Shown in pieces: positions 1 through 9,048 of a DNA stretch of 64,000 bases (position 1 is the first letter of the stretch; every line of letters begins with the position of its first letter). Source of the DNA: Nocardioides speluncae (GTDB lineage Bacteria; Actinomycetota; Actinomycetes; Propionibacteriales; Nocardioidaceae); the NCBI RefSeq assembly GCF_003121585.1, contig NZ_QEOO01000016.1, positions 124,001-188,000 of the forward strand, read 5' to 3'. Below the pieces are notes generated by a model. That model searched no databases, had not been told where the DNA came from, and worked only from the letters and a program-made list of their open reading frames with translations. The translations under genes were made by a program, and so were the position numbers.

Positions 1-1
1 G

Positions 2-103
2 GCGTTCCACCGCCGCCGCGGCTTCGTCGAGGAGGCCGAGCTCGCGGTGGGCGACAAGAAGGTCGTGATGATGAGCCTGAAGGCCGGAGGCGCGGGCCGA
101 TGA
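2..103 (+). CDS. C-terminal fragment, possible GNAT-family acetyltransferase (cut by window edge)
   Basis: Only the last 33 codons are present; the reading frame enters from the left edge and stops at 101-103. The visible residues contain a FHRRRGFVEE segment followed by a V-V-M-M-x-L strand. This resembles the final strands of GNAT acetyltransferases, where a YxRxGF motif precedes the last beta strand. The stop overlaps the ATG of the next gene (ATGA), which suggests co-transcription. The family call rests on a short stretch only. Confidence 0.45.
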   Translation, partial: AFHRRRGFVEEAELAVGDKKVVMMSLKAGGAGR

Positions 104-1602
104 AGCGGTGGCTGGCGATCGGTATCCCGGCGGTGCTCGTGATCGCGCTGGCGATCACGATCGCGGTGGTCGGGCTGCGCGGCGACGACGGCGGCGCGCT
201 CGGCGACGCGGCCCGCGATGACGACGACAGTACGGCGAGCAGCGGCCCCGAGCCCACCGAAGACACCAAGGACCCCGACGACCCGGCGTACGACGTGGCG
301 GAGAGCGAGCCGCGCGAGGACAGCCTGTACAGCGAGATGGGCGACCCGGGCGTCGACTCCCTGCACTACGACCTCGACCTGACCTGGGATCCCGAGGACA
401 AGGTGCTCAACGGGATCGCGACGCTGACGTTCCGGGCGGCCGAGGACGCCGAGGAGGTCCAGCTCGACCTGGGTGAGCCGCTGGAGGTGGAGAAGGTCAC
501 CCTCGACGGCGAGGAGGTGGACCACGACCACTACGGCAAGGACCTGGTCGTCGACGCCGAGGTCGAGAAGGACGAGCGCTACCGGCTTGAGGTCACCTAC
601 TCCGGCACCCCCGAGTCCGTGGAGGCGCCGACCACCCGCGCGGACCTCGAGAACCTCGGCTGGACGATCACCGACGGTGGTGAGGTGTGGACGATGCAGG
701 AGCCGTTCGGCGCGTTCACCTGGTACCCCGTCAACGACCAGCCCGCCGACAAGGCGCTCTACGAGTTCACGATCCGCGCGCCGGAGGGCTGGGTCGGCGT
801 CGCCAACGGTGTCCTCGACTGGCGGCGCGACAACGACGGCCAGACCGTCACCCACTGGAGCCTCGCCGACCCGGCGGCGTCGTACCTCACCACGATCGCG
901 ATCGGCGACTTCGAGATGAGCGACAACCGCAGCGAGAGCGGCGTACCCATCTCGTACTGGGTGCCGTCGGACTTCCCCACCGCCGCCGAGAAGCTGTCGT
1001 ACGCCGCCGAGGCGATGGGCTGGCTGGAGGAGAAGCTCGGGCCGTACCCGTTCGACTCGCTCGGCTTCGTGGTCGTCGACTCGCAGAGCGGCATGGAGAC
1101 CCAGACCATGATCACGCTCGGCACCACCGACTACACGCTGTCAGAGGCGGTCGTGGTGCACGAGATCACCCATCACTGGTACGGCGACGTGGTGACGCCG
1201 ACCGACTGGCGCGACATGTGGATGAACGAGGGCATGACGATGTACATCCAGGGCGTCTGGGAGGCCGAGGACACCGGCCGCTCGGTCGACGACGTGATGG
1301 ACGAGTGGGCGCAGTCCGACCAGTCGATCCGCGACGAGGCCGGGCCGCCGGGCGCCTACGACGAGGACAGGTTCGGCGAGGGCAATGTCTACTACAGCCC
1401 GGCGCTGATGTGGCACGAGCTGCGCAAGAAGCTCGGTGACGACGCCTTCTGGGACATGGTCCGCACCTGGCCGACCGTGCACGCCAACGGCAACGCCACC
1501 CGCGAGGAGTACCTCGACTGGATCGAGAAGGAGACCGGCGAGGAGCTCACCGAGTTCTTCGACGACTGGCTGCTGGGCGAGAAGACCCCGGATCGCGAGT
1601 GA
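100..1602 (+). CDS. M1-family zinc metallopeptidase, membrane-anchored
   Basis: This is a 500-aa aminopeptidase N-like protein. Residues 1-28 form a positively charged start plus a hydrophobic segment (signal anchor), followed by an acidic, Ser/Thr/Pro-rich linker to about residue 75, so the catalytic part should lie outside the membrane. The zinc site is HEITHHW at 354-360 (H354, E355, H358) with the third ligand E377 in NEG, the M1 spacing. A GMETQT segment near 331-336 occupies the place of the exopeptidase GxMEN motif. The protein lacks the large C-terminal helical domain of full aminopeptidase N, as many actinobacterial secreted M1 proteins do. The start overlaps the preceding stop by 4 bases. 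The substrate is unknown. Confidence 0.9.
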   Translation: MKRWLAIGIPAVLVIALAITIAVVGLRGDDGGALGDAARDDDDSTASSGPEPTEDTKDPDDPAYDVAESEPREDSLYSEMGDPGVDSLHYDLDLTWDPEDKVLNGIATLTFRAAEDAEEVQLDLGEPLEVEKVTLDGEEVDHDHYGKDLVVDAEVEKDERYRLEVTYSGTPESVEAPTTRADLENLGWTITDGGEVWTMQEPFGAFTWYPVNDQPADKALYEFTIRAPEGWVGVANGVLDWRRDNDGQTVTHWSLADPAASYLTTIAIGDFEMSDNRSESGVPISYWVPSDFPTAAEKLSYAAEAMGWLEEKLGPYPFDSLGFVVVDSQSGMETQTMITLGTTDYTLSEAVVVHEITHHWYGDVVTPTDWRDMWMNEGMTMYIQGVWEAEDTGRSVDDVMDEWAQSDQSIRDEAGPPGAYDEDRFGEGNVYYSPALMWHELRKKLGDDAFWDMVRTWPTVHANGNATREEYLDWIEKETGEELTEFFDDWLLGEKTPDRE

Positions 1603-1661
1603 CTACTTCGCTGTCAGCGGAACGCCTTGTCCGGGCGGCTCCCTGCCTGTGAGGTGGAGCC

Positions 1662-2654
1662 ATGAAGCTCTTGGTACTCGGTGGCTCTGTCTTTCTCTCC
1701 CGCGCGGTGGCCGAGGAGGCGGTACGCCGCGGCCACGACGTCGTCTGCGCCTGCCGCGGCAGCTCCGGCAGCCTGCCGGACGGCACGCGGCACGTCGTAC
1801 TGGACCGTGACGCCGACGATCCGGCCGCCGTCCTCGATGGTGACTTCGATGCGGTCGTGGACGTCGCCCGGCACCCGAGCCGGGTGCGCAGCGCGGTAGC
1901 CGCGCTGCCGGACGCGCACTGGATCTTCGTGTCGACGATCAACGTCTACCCCGACAACACCACTCCCGGTGGCCACCCGGGAAACCTCGCGCTGCTCGAC
2001 CCGATCGAGACCGACGAGGACCCGGCCACCGGCCCCGACGTGTACGGCGCGATGAAGGTCGCCTGCGAGCAGATCGTGACCGACGGCGCCGCCACCTCGA
2101 TGGTGATCCGGCCGGGCCTGATCGTCGGACCCGACGACCGCTCCGGCCGCTACACCTACTGGCCGGCCCGGCTCGCCGACAAGGCCGCCGGTCGTGAGGT
2201 GCTGGCTCCCGGTGCACCCGAGGACCCGGTACAGATCATCGACGTCCGCGACCTCGCCACCTGGATCGTCGACAGCGCCGAGCAGCGGCGTACCGGCATC
2301 TTCGACGGCGTCGGCCCAGCGACCACCCGCGGTGCGCTGCTGGCCGAGACCATCAAGGGACTCGAGGCCGACTTGGACCTCACCTGGGTCCCGCAGGAAT
2401 TCCTGGTCGAGCAGAAGGTCGAGCCGTGGTCCGGCCCCCGCTCGGTGCCGCTCTGGCTGCCGCTACCGGAGTACGCCGGCATGCTCGCTCACGACGCCGA
2501 CCTGCCCATCGCCGCCGGCCTCCGCAATCGATCCCTCGCCGAGACCGCCCGCGACACCCTCGCCTGGCTCCGCGCAAACCCGGACGCCGAGGTCACCGGC
2601 CTCACCCGTGACGAGGAGGCCGAACTCCTAGCGGCCTGGCGCGAGCGGACCTAG
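1662..2654 (+). CDS. NAD(P)-dependent epimerase/dehydratase family protein (atypical SDR)
   Basis: The 330-aa protein starts with a beta strand and the dinucleotide-binding loop GGSVFLSR (residues 7-14), typical of extended or atypical short-chain dehydrogenases that resemble sugar-nucleotide epimerases. A V-Y-G-A-M-K segment around residue 130 is the Y-x-x-x-K catalytic pair. An R-P-G-L-I-V-G-P stretch follows, as in the substrate-binding half of epimerases. It starts at ATG 1662 after GGTGGAG. The TAG stop forms a CTAG tetranucleotide shared with the stop of the convergent gene. The substrate cannot be told from sequence. Confidence 0.85.
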   Translation: MKLLVLGGSVFLSRAVAEEAVRRGHDVVCACRGSSGSLPDGTRHVVLDRDADDPAAVLDGDFDAVVDVARHPSRVRSAVAALPDAHWIFVSTINVYPDNTTPGGHPGNLALLDPIETDEDPATGPDVYGAMKVACEQIVTDGAATSMVIRPGLIVGPDDRSGRYTYWPARLADKAAGREVLAPGAPEDPVQIIDVRDLATWIVDSAEQRRTGIFDGVGPATTRGALLAETIKGLEADLDLTWVPQEFLVEQKVEPWSGPRSVPLWLPLPEYAGMLAHDADLPIAAGLRNRSLAETARDTLAWLRANPDAEVTGLTRDEEAELLAAWRERT

Positions 2655-3112
2655 CACTGAGCGGGGGTGCGCGCTTGAGCGCTTCCCCAGATGCCATCGG
2701 ACTTCAGATAGCGGACAACCCCTACCGCCGAGACACATGAACCTGGCGCTCGAATAGGAAAGGAGAAGAACTGCCGCCTCGGCCGCTTCCCCGTGCGCAT
2801 CCCCTTCGTCGGTGGACCCGATGCATCCGGCGCGATGATGGCTGCCGTCACCCGGTAGTCCATGTTGGTGTCGACGAGTGACTTCCAGATGTACACGTAG
2901 GCCCACTTCTTCGTCGCGCCGTTGCACCGTCCGCGGTAGAGCTTCACGCTCGCGAGCGTCCAGCCGCTGTCCCGCACCTTGACTGTGGGGCCAACCTGGC
3001 GAGCATTGGTGCAGCCGGTCGGAACTCCGTCTGCCGCCTGCGCCGGACTGCTCAGCCCGGTTATCGACAGTGCTACCGCAACAAAGATGGCGAGAGCCAG
3101 TCGGAACCTCAT
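2651..3112 (-). CDS. Small secreted Cys-containing protein, DUF2690-like
   Basis: The 153-aa product has a classical signal peptide (MRFRLALAIF onward, cleavage likely after AQA near residue 24). The mature part has four cysteines. A G-C-T-N-A segment followed by ASVKLYRGRC and WAYVYIW resembles the DUF2690 pattern of secreted actinobacterial proteins; this assignment is by eye. The ATG at 3112 is chosen because GGGGGG lies 7 bases upstream and a signal peptide follows; a longer reading frame exists upstream but lacks these. The gene is convergent with the epimerase-like gene, and their stops interlock at CTAG. Confidence 0.65.
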   Translation of the reverse strand: MRFRLALAIFVAVALSITGLSSPAQAADGVPTGCTNARQVGPTVKVRDSGWTLASVKLYRGRCNGATKKWAYVYIWKSLVDTNMDYRVTAAIIAPDASGPPTKGMRTGKRPRRQFFSFPIRAPGSCVSAVGVVRYLKSDGIWGSAQARTPAQC

Positions 3113-3221
3113 CGTTGTGCCCCCCGTTTCGATCGCTTCCTTGAGACATGACGCAACCACGGGTGGAGAGCTGGCGCAAGGGACTGCCGGCCCGCCTGTG
3201 GATATCGCCAGGCAGGCGTGC

Positions 3222-4784
3222 CTACTGGGCGGTCGCGCAGGAAAGGAGCGCAGCGGCAAGCGCGAAGTTGACCGTCGCCGACTTGCCGTCGTCCTTCGGG
3301 TCGCCGTTCTTGTCGTACTCCAGGTCCTCGTTGAACAGCCCGGCCTCGATCATGTCGTCGACGCCCGGGTCCGGGATCATCTTCTTCGCCGTGCAGTCCG
3401 CCTGTGCCTTGGTTAGCGGATTTTCCGGGTCATTCTGGAGGGCCTCGGACATGTTCGCTTTCGCCTGCTCGTCGCGGGACAGCGTGGGGTTGTCAGAGGG
3501 GTCGTCACCACCCTCATTGCCTCCGCCACCGTTGCCGCCCTGCAGCAGCGCCCAGATCAGTACGCCTGCGACCACGAGGACCAGCAGGCCGACGACGCCG
3601 GCGAGGACCGGGAGCATGCTCCTCTGCCGCGGCTGGGCGGCCGGGGCAGCGGGCGGCGGAGTCTGGAAGTAGGACTGCTGCGAGTGCTGCGGAGTGGAGT
3701 ACGACGGCGTGGCCGGCCCCGGGTACGAGCGGACGGGATCCGAGGGCGTGGCCGGCGGGCTGACGTAGCGATGGGTCGCCGGCTCGCCCGGGTTGGACGG
3801 GACGGACGGGTTGGACGGGTGCGACGGGGTCGGCTGGTTGGACGGGATGGCCGGGTGGTTCGGCAGCTGGGACGGCCGTGGCGAGTTCTGGCCGGGCAGC
3901 CGGGTCTGCGGCAGCTCGTGGGACCTGGTGTCCGGCCCCGCGCTCCGCTCCCGTGCCAGCGGGACCGCCTTCAGCAGGTCGGCGCGCAGGTCGCGGGCGT
4001 TGCGGTAGCGCCGGTCCGGGTGCTTGGCCAGCGACATGTTGAGCGTGCGGTTGAGCGCCCGCGCCAGCCGGTCGTTGCCCTCGAAGGACGGGATCGGGTC
4101 AGCCATGTGCTTGCGGATGATCTCGAACTCGGTGGTGCCCTGGTACGGCGCCTTCCCGCTCAGCGTCGCCCACAGCAGGCAGCCCAGCGCGTAGATGTCG
4201 CTGGAGATGGTGGCGGCCCGGCCCTCGTGCAGTTCGGGCGCCATGTACGACGGCGTACCGACCATCAGGCCGGACATCGTGTGCTGGGTCGCCGCACGCG
4301 CGAGGCCGAAGTCGGTGACGTAGGCGCGGAGCTCGCTGCCCCGGCGCCGGATCAGCACGTTGGCGGGCTTGATGTCGCGGTGGATCAGGCCGGCGTCGTG
4401 GGCGTCGGCGAGCCCCGCCGCGACCTGGGCGACCAGGTCGAGGGCCTGGTCGACCTGCATCGCGCCGTCCCTGGCGAGCAGCTTGTGCAGGTCGCCGTCG
4501 GGCACCAGCTGGGTGGCGATGTAGAGCTGCCCGTTCTCCTCGCCGTGCGAGTAGACGTGCACGACGTTGGCGGAGTCCAGGGCGGCCAGCGCCTTGGCCT
4601 CCTGCGTGAACCTGCCACGGAAGTCGGGATCGTGCGCGAGGTCGGCATTGAGCACCTTGAGCGCGACCTCGCGGTCGAGGTTCGGCTCTGTTGCCGCGAA
4701 GACAACGCCCATGCCGCCGCGCCCGATGCGTCGCACGACGCGGTACGGACCGACTTGATCCCCCGGCTCTGGATATCCCGCCAC
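3222..4784 (-). CDS. Transmembrane Ser/Thr protein kinase (kinase 1)
   Basis: This is a 520-aa Hanks-type receptor kinase. The N-terminal catalytic domain has the GRGGMG loop at 21-26, catalytic lysine K43, HRD at 135-137 and DFG at 158-160, so it should be active. A Pro/Ser-rich juxtamembrane region follows (about 290-385), then one membrane helix (about 390-412) and a 108-aa extracellular part with two cysteines and no PASTA repeats. I chose the GTG at 4784 because a GGGGGGAAGG ribosome site sits just upstream and because the paralogue at 7375-9048 starts with the same residues (V/M-A-G-Y-P). Kinase numbering is identical in both, which points to duplication. It follows a coiled-coil operon beyond a hairpin. 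Confidence 0.93.
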   Translation of the reverse strand: MAGYPEPGDQVGPYRVVRRIGRGGMGVVFAATEPNLDREVALKVLNADLAHDPDFRGRFTQEAKALAALDSANVVHVYSHGEENGQLYIATQLVPDGDLHKLLARDGAMQVDQALDLVAQVAAGLADAHDAGLIHRDIKPANVLIRRRGSELRAYVTDFGLARAATQHTMSGLMVGTPSYMAPELHEGRAATISSDIYALGCLLWATLSGKAPYQGTTEFEIIRKHMADPIPSFEGNDRLARALNRTLNMSLAKHPDRRYRNARDLRADLLKAVPLARERSAGPDTRSHELPQTRLPGQNSPRPSQLPNHPAIPSNQPTPSHPSNPSVPSNPGEPATHRYVSPPATPSDPVRSYPGPATPSYSTPQHSQQSYFQTPPPAAPAAQPRQRSMLPVLAGVVGLLVLVVAGVLIWALLQGGNGGGGNEGGDDPSDNPTLSRDEQAKANMSEALQNDPENPLTKAQADCTAKKMIPDPGVDDMIEAGLFNEDLEYDKNGDPKDDGKSATVNFALAAALLSCATAQ

Positions 4785-4866
4785 TCGTCTACCTTCCCCC
4801 CAACGGGCATGTTGGCAAACCCCCGACCGACTGTACGACGGCCACCGGCACGCCAGCATGCCCTAC

Positions 4867-4891
4867 GGCGCCCCTGAGAACCAGGGGCGCC
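4867..4891 (-). terminator. Hairpin between the coiled-coil operon and kinase 1
   Basis: Perfect 10-bp stem GGCGCCCCTG / CAGGGGCGCC with a 5-nt loop, 33 bases after the stop of the DivIVA-like gene and 83 bases before the kinase 1 start. No T-run follows, so it may act as a partial terminator or as an mRNA stabiliser. Confidence 0.6.
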
Positions 4892-4923
4892 GCGGGCAAC
4901 TCTTGGTGCAGTGCCTGAGGGCC

Positions 4924-5829
4924 TTAGCCCTTCGCCGGCGGCTCGTCGTCGGGCAGCGCGTCGACGATGAAGCCGGTGGCCGACCCGGACAGCGTCGCCA
5001 GCATCTGGCGGACGTTGGCGAGCTGTGCGTTGATGCTGTCGCGGCGCTGGGTCGCGGCCGCGAGCTCGCGCTCGGAGTCGGTGCGGACCCGCTCGGCGGT
5101 CGAGCGAGCGTCGCGGACGATCGCGCTCGCCTCCTCCTTGGCGGAGGTGACCATCCGCCGCGACTCGGCCTCGGCCTCGGCCTTCTCGCGGTCGATCCGG
5201 GCGCGGTTCTCCTCGACCTGGGTAAGCAGCCCGTCGAGCTGCTGGCGGGCGCTCGCCTCCTGCTCCTTGAACTCGGCGGCGGAACGCTCGCGACGCTCGG
5301 CCAGGGCGGTCTCGAAGTCGGTCGCGGCGCGGGCGGCCTTGGTGCGCTGCTGCTCGAACAGCGCCTCGGCCTCCTGCCGGCGAGCGGCGGCGTCGCGGTC
5401 GGCGGCGTCGCGCTCCTCGTCGGCGACCTTCTTGGCGTCGGAGATGATCCGGGCGGCCTCGGCGTCGGCGTCGCGGCGACGCTGGTCGGCGTACCCGTCA
5501 GCCTTGTCACGGACGCCGATGGCGGCGATCTCGGCGGCCTTGCGGGTCTCCTCGGCGTCGCCGAGGGCGCGGTCCTTGAGAGCGCCCGCCTCCTCCTGCG
5601 CGAGGGTCAGGATGGAACCGACACGGTCGCCCAGGTGGGCGAAGGTTGCGGGCTCCGACTTGCCCTTACCGCCGGACGAGGACTCGGCTTTCTTGACCCG
5701 AGTGGTGAGCTGCTCGATCGACTGCTGGCTGACCGCAAGCTGCTCACCGAGCTGAGCAAGTGCGCGGTCTACCTGGGCAGGCTCGTAGCCACGGAGAACG
5801 ACCCGAAACTGAGTGTCGGGGTTGGTCAT
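4924..5829 (-). CDS. DivIVA-like coiled-coil protein
   Basis: The 301-aa protein begins with a short globular segment, FRVVLRGYEPAQVDRAL. This matches the N-terminal membrane-targeting motif of DivIVA/Wag31 proteins (F-x-x-V-x-x-R-G-Y-x-x-x-Q-V-D). From about residue 65 to 275 it is almost entirely charged heptad-repeat coiled coil rich in A, E, R and D, ending in a short acidic tail. In actinobacteria such proteins form cytoskeletal scaffolds at poles or septa. The ATG is preceded by GAGGAAGAGG and overlaps the stop of the upstream coiled-coil gene by 4 bases, so both should be made together. Lying beside two Ser/Thr kinases, it is a plausible kinase substrate; that is inference. Confidence 0.75.
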   Translation of the reverse strand: MTNPDTQFRVVLRGYEPAQVDRALAQLGEQLAVSQQSIEQLTTRVKKAESSSGGKGKSEPATFAHLGDRVGSILTLAQEEAGALKDRALGDAEETRKAAEIAAIGVRDKADGYADQRRRDADAEAARIISDAKKVADEERDAADRDAAARRQEAEALFEQQRTKAARAATDFETALAERRERSAAEFKEQEASARQQLDGLLTQVEENRARIDREKAEAEAESRRMVTSAKEEASAIVRDARSTAERVRTDSERELAAATQRRDSINAQLANVRQMLATLSGSATGFIVDALPDDEPPAKG

Positions 5830-7256
5830 TGATGATCCTCTTCCTCGAGATTTGAAGGCGGTGTGGCAGCGGGTACAGCCAGGGCTTCGATGACCCCGGA
5901 CAACTGGGTGAGCTCTCCTGCGATCGCCTCGCGGCGGTTGCGCAAGGCGGACACTTCGCCGCGGGCATCGGCGAGCATAGTGCGCGCCGCGCCGCGGAGC
6001 TCATCGGCCTCGGCGCGGGCTTCGGAGAGCAGCTGAGCGATCTGCTCGCGGCTGGTCCGGAGGATCTCGGCGGCTTCGTGCTGGCTCCGCACGACCTCTT
6101 CGGCGACCTGCTCCCGGAGGCTCTGCGCGGTGCTCTCTGCTTCGGTACGGCGGCGCTCGGCGCGCTCTTCGATCCGCTTCGCCTGCCATTCGGCCTCTTC
6201 ACGGATCTTGGTCGCGTCGGCCTCGGCCTGCTCGTTGACGCCGACGGCGGCTGCCTCGGCGGCAGCGACCACAGTGGCGGCCGAGGCGTCGATCTCGGCG
6301 GCCTTCTGCTCGATCGCGTCGAGCTCGGAGCGGTTGCGCTCCTTCGCGCGCCGGAAGAGGTCGTCGACCCGGCGCCGGGCAACCGCGATCCGCTGCGACG
6401 CGTCCGCGTGGCCGGTACGCCGGATCTGCTGCGCCTCGCTGTCCGCGGCGGCCAGCAGTGACTCGACCGTGGCCTTGGTCCACGTGGTCTGGTCGGCGGC
6501 GTTCTTGAGCTCACGCTCGGCCTCGGCGCGGGCCTCCGCGATCAGCTGCTGCGACTCACGGGCCGCCTCGTCGCGGACGTCCTCCGCCTCGGCCATCATC
6601 GCGGCGGCCTGCTTCTCGGCGGTCTGCACCTGCTCCGCGGCGGCCAGCTCGGCCGCCTCGCGGATCGACTCGGCCTCGGCCACGGCAGCCTGGTGCTGCG
6701 ACTCGACATCGGCAGCGACCTGGGCGAGCTGCACCTGGGCCTGCTCGCGGGCCTCGGAGACGGTCTTGTTGGCGGTGGCCCGGGAGGCCGCCACCAGGGA
6801 CGCAGCCTGCTGCTCGGCGTCGCGGCGTACCCCATCGGCCTCGCCCACGGCCCGCTCGTGGTTCTCCCTGGCGTCGGTGCGCAGCGCCTCGGCCTCGGCC
6901 CGGCTCTGCTCGAGCAGCTGGTCGCGCCGCTTCTCGGCCGAGCGCAGCAGCAGCGTGGACTGCTCGCTCGCGTCGGCCACGATCGCCCGTGCCTCGTCGG
7001 AGGCCTCGGAGAGCGTCTGACCGGCCTGCTCGCGCATCCGGCGCGCCTCGGCATTGACCCGGCTGGCCTCGTCGTGGAGCCGGCGGGCGTCCGCCTCGAG
7101 GTCCTTCACGGCGCCCGTGATCCGGGCAGCTTCCTCCTGCGCGTCCCGTTCGAGCTCGTCGGCGATCAGCTGCGCACGTTGTAGGAGCATGGCAGCAGCA
7201 GCGTCTGAGGAACCCGAGTCCTCGGCGCGGAAGCGGGTGGGGGAGTCCGCCTGCAT
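5826..7256 (-). CDS. Long coiled-coil cytoskeletal-type protein (Scy/FilP-like style)
   Basis: The product is about 476 aa and nearly all Ala/Glu/Arg/Gln-rich heptad repeats from residue 20 to 440, with no membrane helix and a short Pro-ending tail. No enzyme motif is visible. It resembles in composition the actinobacterial polar scaffold proteins (Scy, FilP, long DivIVA relatives), but this is by style rather than by a specific motif. The ATG at 7256 has GAGAGG 9 bases upstream; a GTG at 7292 in the same frame is an alternative. It lies 118 bases (82 from the alternative start) downstream of kinase 2 and is translationally coupled to the DivIVA-like gene. Confidence 0.7.
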   Translation of the reverse strand: MQADSPTRFRAEDSGSSDAAAAMLLQRAQLIADELERDAQEEAARITGAVKDLEADARRLHDEASRVNAEARRMREQAGQTLSEASDEARAIVADASEQSTLLLRSAEKRRDQLLEQSRAEAEALRTDARENHERAVGEADGVRRDAEQQAASLVAASRATANKTVSEAREQAQVQLAQVAADVESQHQAAVAEAESIREAAELAAAEQVQTAEKQAAAMMAEAEDVRDEAARESQQLIAEARAEAERELKNAADQTTWTKATVESLLAAADSEAQQIRRTGHADASQRIAVARRRVDDLFRRAKERNRSELDAIEQKAAEIDASAATVVAAAEAAAVGVNEQAEADATKIREEAEWQAKRIEERAERRRTEAESTAQSLREQVAEEVVRSQHEAAEILRTSREQIAQLLSEARAEADELRGAARTMLADARGEVSALRNRREAIAGELTQLSGVIEALAVPAATPPSNLEEEDHQ

Positions 7257-7374
7257 GGCGGGCATCCTCTCAGACTCTCGGCCGGAGGACACCCCCGGTC
7301 ACCACTACTCGAAACGGACGTGACTCCGGTGGCTGTTGTGGCGCCTCATCTGCGAATACGTGACCGCCGAGTAG

Positions 7375-9048
7375 CTACGCCGCGCACTCGCCGATGGCCT
7401 CGGTGAACGGCTCGGCGCGGTCGTCTTCCATGTCCGGTTCGTCACTCTCGAAGGACAGCTCCACGAAGTCACGGAGCTCGTCATCGGAGAGTTCCTTCTC
7501 CATGCACTCGCCCTGCTCCTTCTCCTCGTCGCTCGGGTCATCGCCGCCGGCCATCACGCGCGTCCAGTCCCAGCAAGTCACCGTGGCGTCGACGAAGTCG
7601 TCCTTGACCTCTTCCTCGGGCTTGTCGTCCTCGGTGATCTTGCCGGTCGAGGTCATGTCGTCCTCGAGGTAGCCGGTGTCGACCAGCTTGTCGGTGCCCG
7701 CGCTGTTCACCAGCTCCTTGGCCAGGCAGTCCGCATCCAGGCCCTCGGTGTCGCTGTCGTCCTTGAGGTCGGCAGCAAGGTTGTCGATCGCCTTCTGCTC
7801 GTCAGCGGAGGTGCCGCCGAGGAGGACGAACAGCAGACCGACGACGGCGAGCACCAGTGCGGCGATGCCGACGATCGCGAAGATCAGGCCGCTCTTGTTC
7901 TTGCCTCCCGGCTGTGGCGCCGGCCGGTGCTGGCCGGCCGGCGGCGCGAAGCCGCCACCGCTGTGGCCGCCACTGGACTGACCAGGGCCCGCGACGGGCG
8001 GGACACCGCCGGCCGCGAACGCGGTCGGCCGGCTGCCGGAGTCGAAGCCGCCGCTCTGCGGGCCCGAGCCGTGCCCGACCGGGACGCCCGGCCGCGGGCC
8101 GCTGCTGCCGCTCGGGTGCTGGCCGGGGTGCGAGCCGCCGCTGGGGTGCGAGCCACCGGACGGGCCGCCCGGCCCACCCGCCGCTCCCAGGCCGCCGATG
8201 ACCGGCCGGCCCGCCGCCAGCGGCGCGATCCGCTGCAGGTCGAGGCGGAGGTCGCGGGCGGTCCGGTAGCGCTGGCTCGGGTCCTTGGCCATCGCGACCG
8301 ACAGCACCCGGCTGAGCTCGCGCGCGAGCGGGTCGTTGCCGGGCACGCTCGGGATCGGCGCGCTCATGTGCGCGGAGATGATCTGGTACTCGCTGGTGCC
8401 GCTGTACGGCGCGTGGCCGGTGAGCGCGGCCCACAGCAGGCAGCCCATCGAGTAGATGTCGCTGGCGACGCTGGCCTGCTGGCCGGTGTGGATCTCCGGC
8501 GCCATGTAGGCCGGCGTACCGATCGCACCGCCGGCGCGGGTCAGCTGGGTGTCGTTGGTGCGGACGATGCCGAAGTCCGAGAGGTACGCCGTCGCCTCGC
8601 CGCCGCGGTTGCGGATGAGCACGTTGGCGGGCTTGATGTCGCGGTGGATCAGGCCGGCCTCGTGGGCGTGCTGCAGGCCGGTGGCCACCTGGCCGATCAG
8701 CTCCAGGGCCTGGGCCGGCGCGGCCGGGCCGTGCTGGTGCAGCATCTTGCCGAAGTCGCCCTCGGGCACGAACTGGGTGGCGATGTAGAGCATGCCGTCC
8801 TGCTCGCCGTGGTCGTACACGTGGATGACGTGCGGCGAGTCCAGCCGCGCCAGCGCCGTCGCCTCACGGCTGAACCGCTCGACGAACTCCTGCTCGTCCG
8901 CAAGGTCGGTCGCGAGGACCTTGAGCGCGACCTCACGGCCGAGGTTCTCCTGCACCGCGGCGTACACCGCACCCATGCCGCCACGCCCGACCAGCCGCTC
9001 GATGCGGTACTTGCCGAACAGTTGACCCTCTTGCGGGTACCCAGCCAT
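7375..9048 (-). CDS. Transmembrane Ser/Thr protein kinase (kinase 2)
   Basis: This 557-aa paralogue of kinase 1 has the GRGGMG loop at 21-26, K43, HRD 135-137 and DFG 158-160. A Gly/Ser/Pro-rich linker (about 300-390) precedes one membrane helix (about 395-420). The 130-aa acidic extracellular tail has five cysteines and shares a D-C-(L/T)-A-K segment with kinase 1, which suggests a related sensor fold. The ATG at 9048 is chosen because AAAGGTGAG lies 7 bases upstream; a GTG four codons earlier would overlap that ribosome site. It is the first gene of the minus-strand kinase/coiled-coil group. Confidence 0.93.
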   Translation of the reverse strand: MAGYPQEGQLFGKYRIERLVGRGGMGAVYAAVQENLGREVALKVLATDLADEQEFVERFSREATALARLDSPHVIHVYDHGEQDGMLYIATQFVPEGDFGKMLHQHGPAAPAQALELIGQVATGLQHAHEAGLIHRDIKPANVLIRNRGGEATAYLSDFGIVRTNDTQLTRAGGAIGTPAYMAPEIHTGQQASVASDIYSMGCLLWAALTGHAPYSGTSEYQIISAHMSAPIPSVPGNDPLARELSRVLSVAMAKDPSQRYRTARDLRLDLQRIAPLAAGRPVIGGLGAAGGPGGPSGGSHPSGGSHPGQHPSGSSGPRPGVPVGHGSGPQSGGFDSGSRPTAFAAGGVPPVAGPGQSSGGHSGGGFAPPAGQHRPAPQPGGKNKSGLIFAIVGIAALVLAVVGLLFVLLGGTSADEQKAIDNLAADLKDDSDTEGLDADCLAKELVNSAGTDKLVDTGYLEDDMTSTGKITEDDKPEEEVKDDFVDATVTCWDWTRVMAGGDDPSDEEKEQGECMEKELSDDELRDFVELSFESDEPDMEDDRAEPFTEAIGECAA

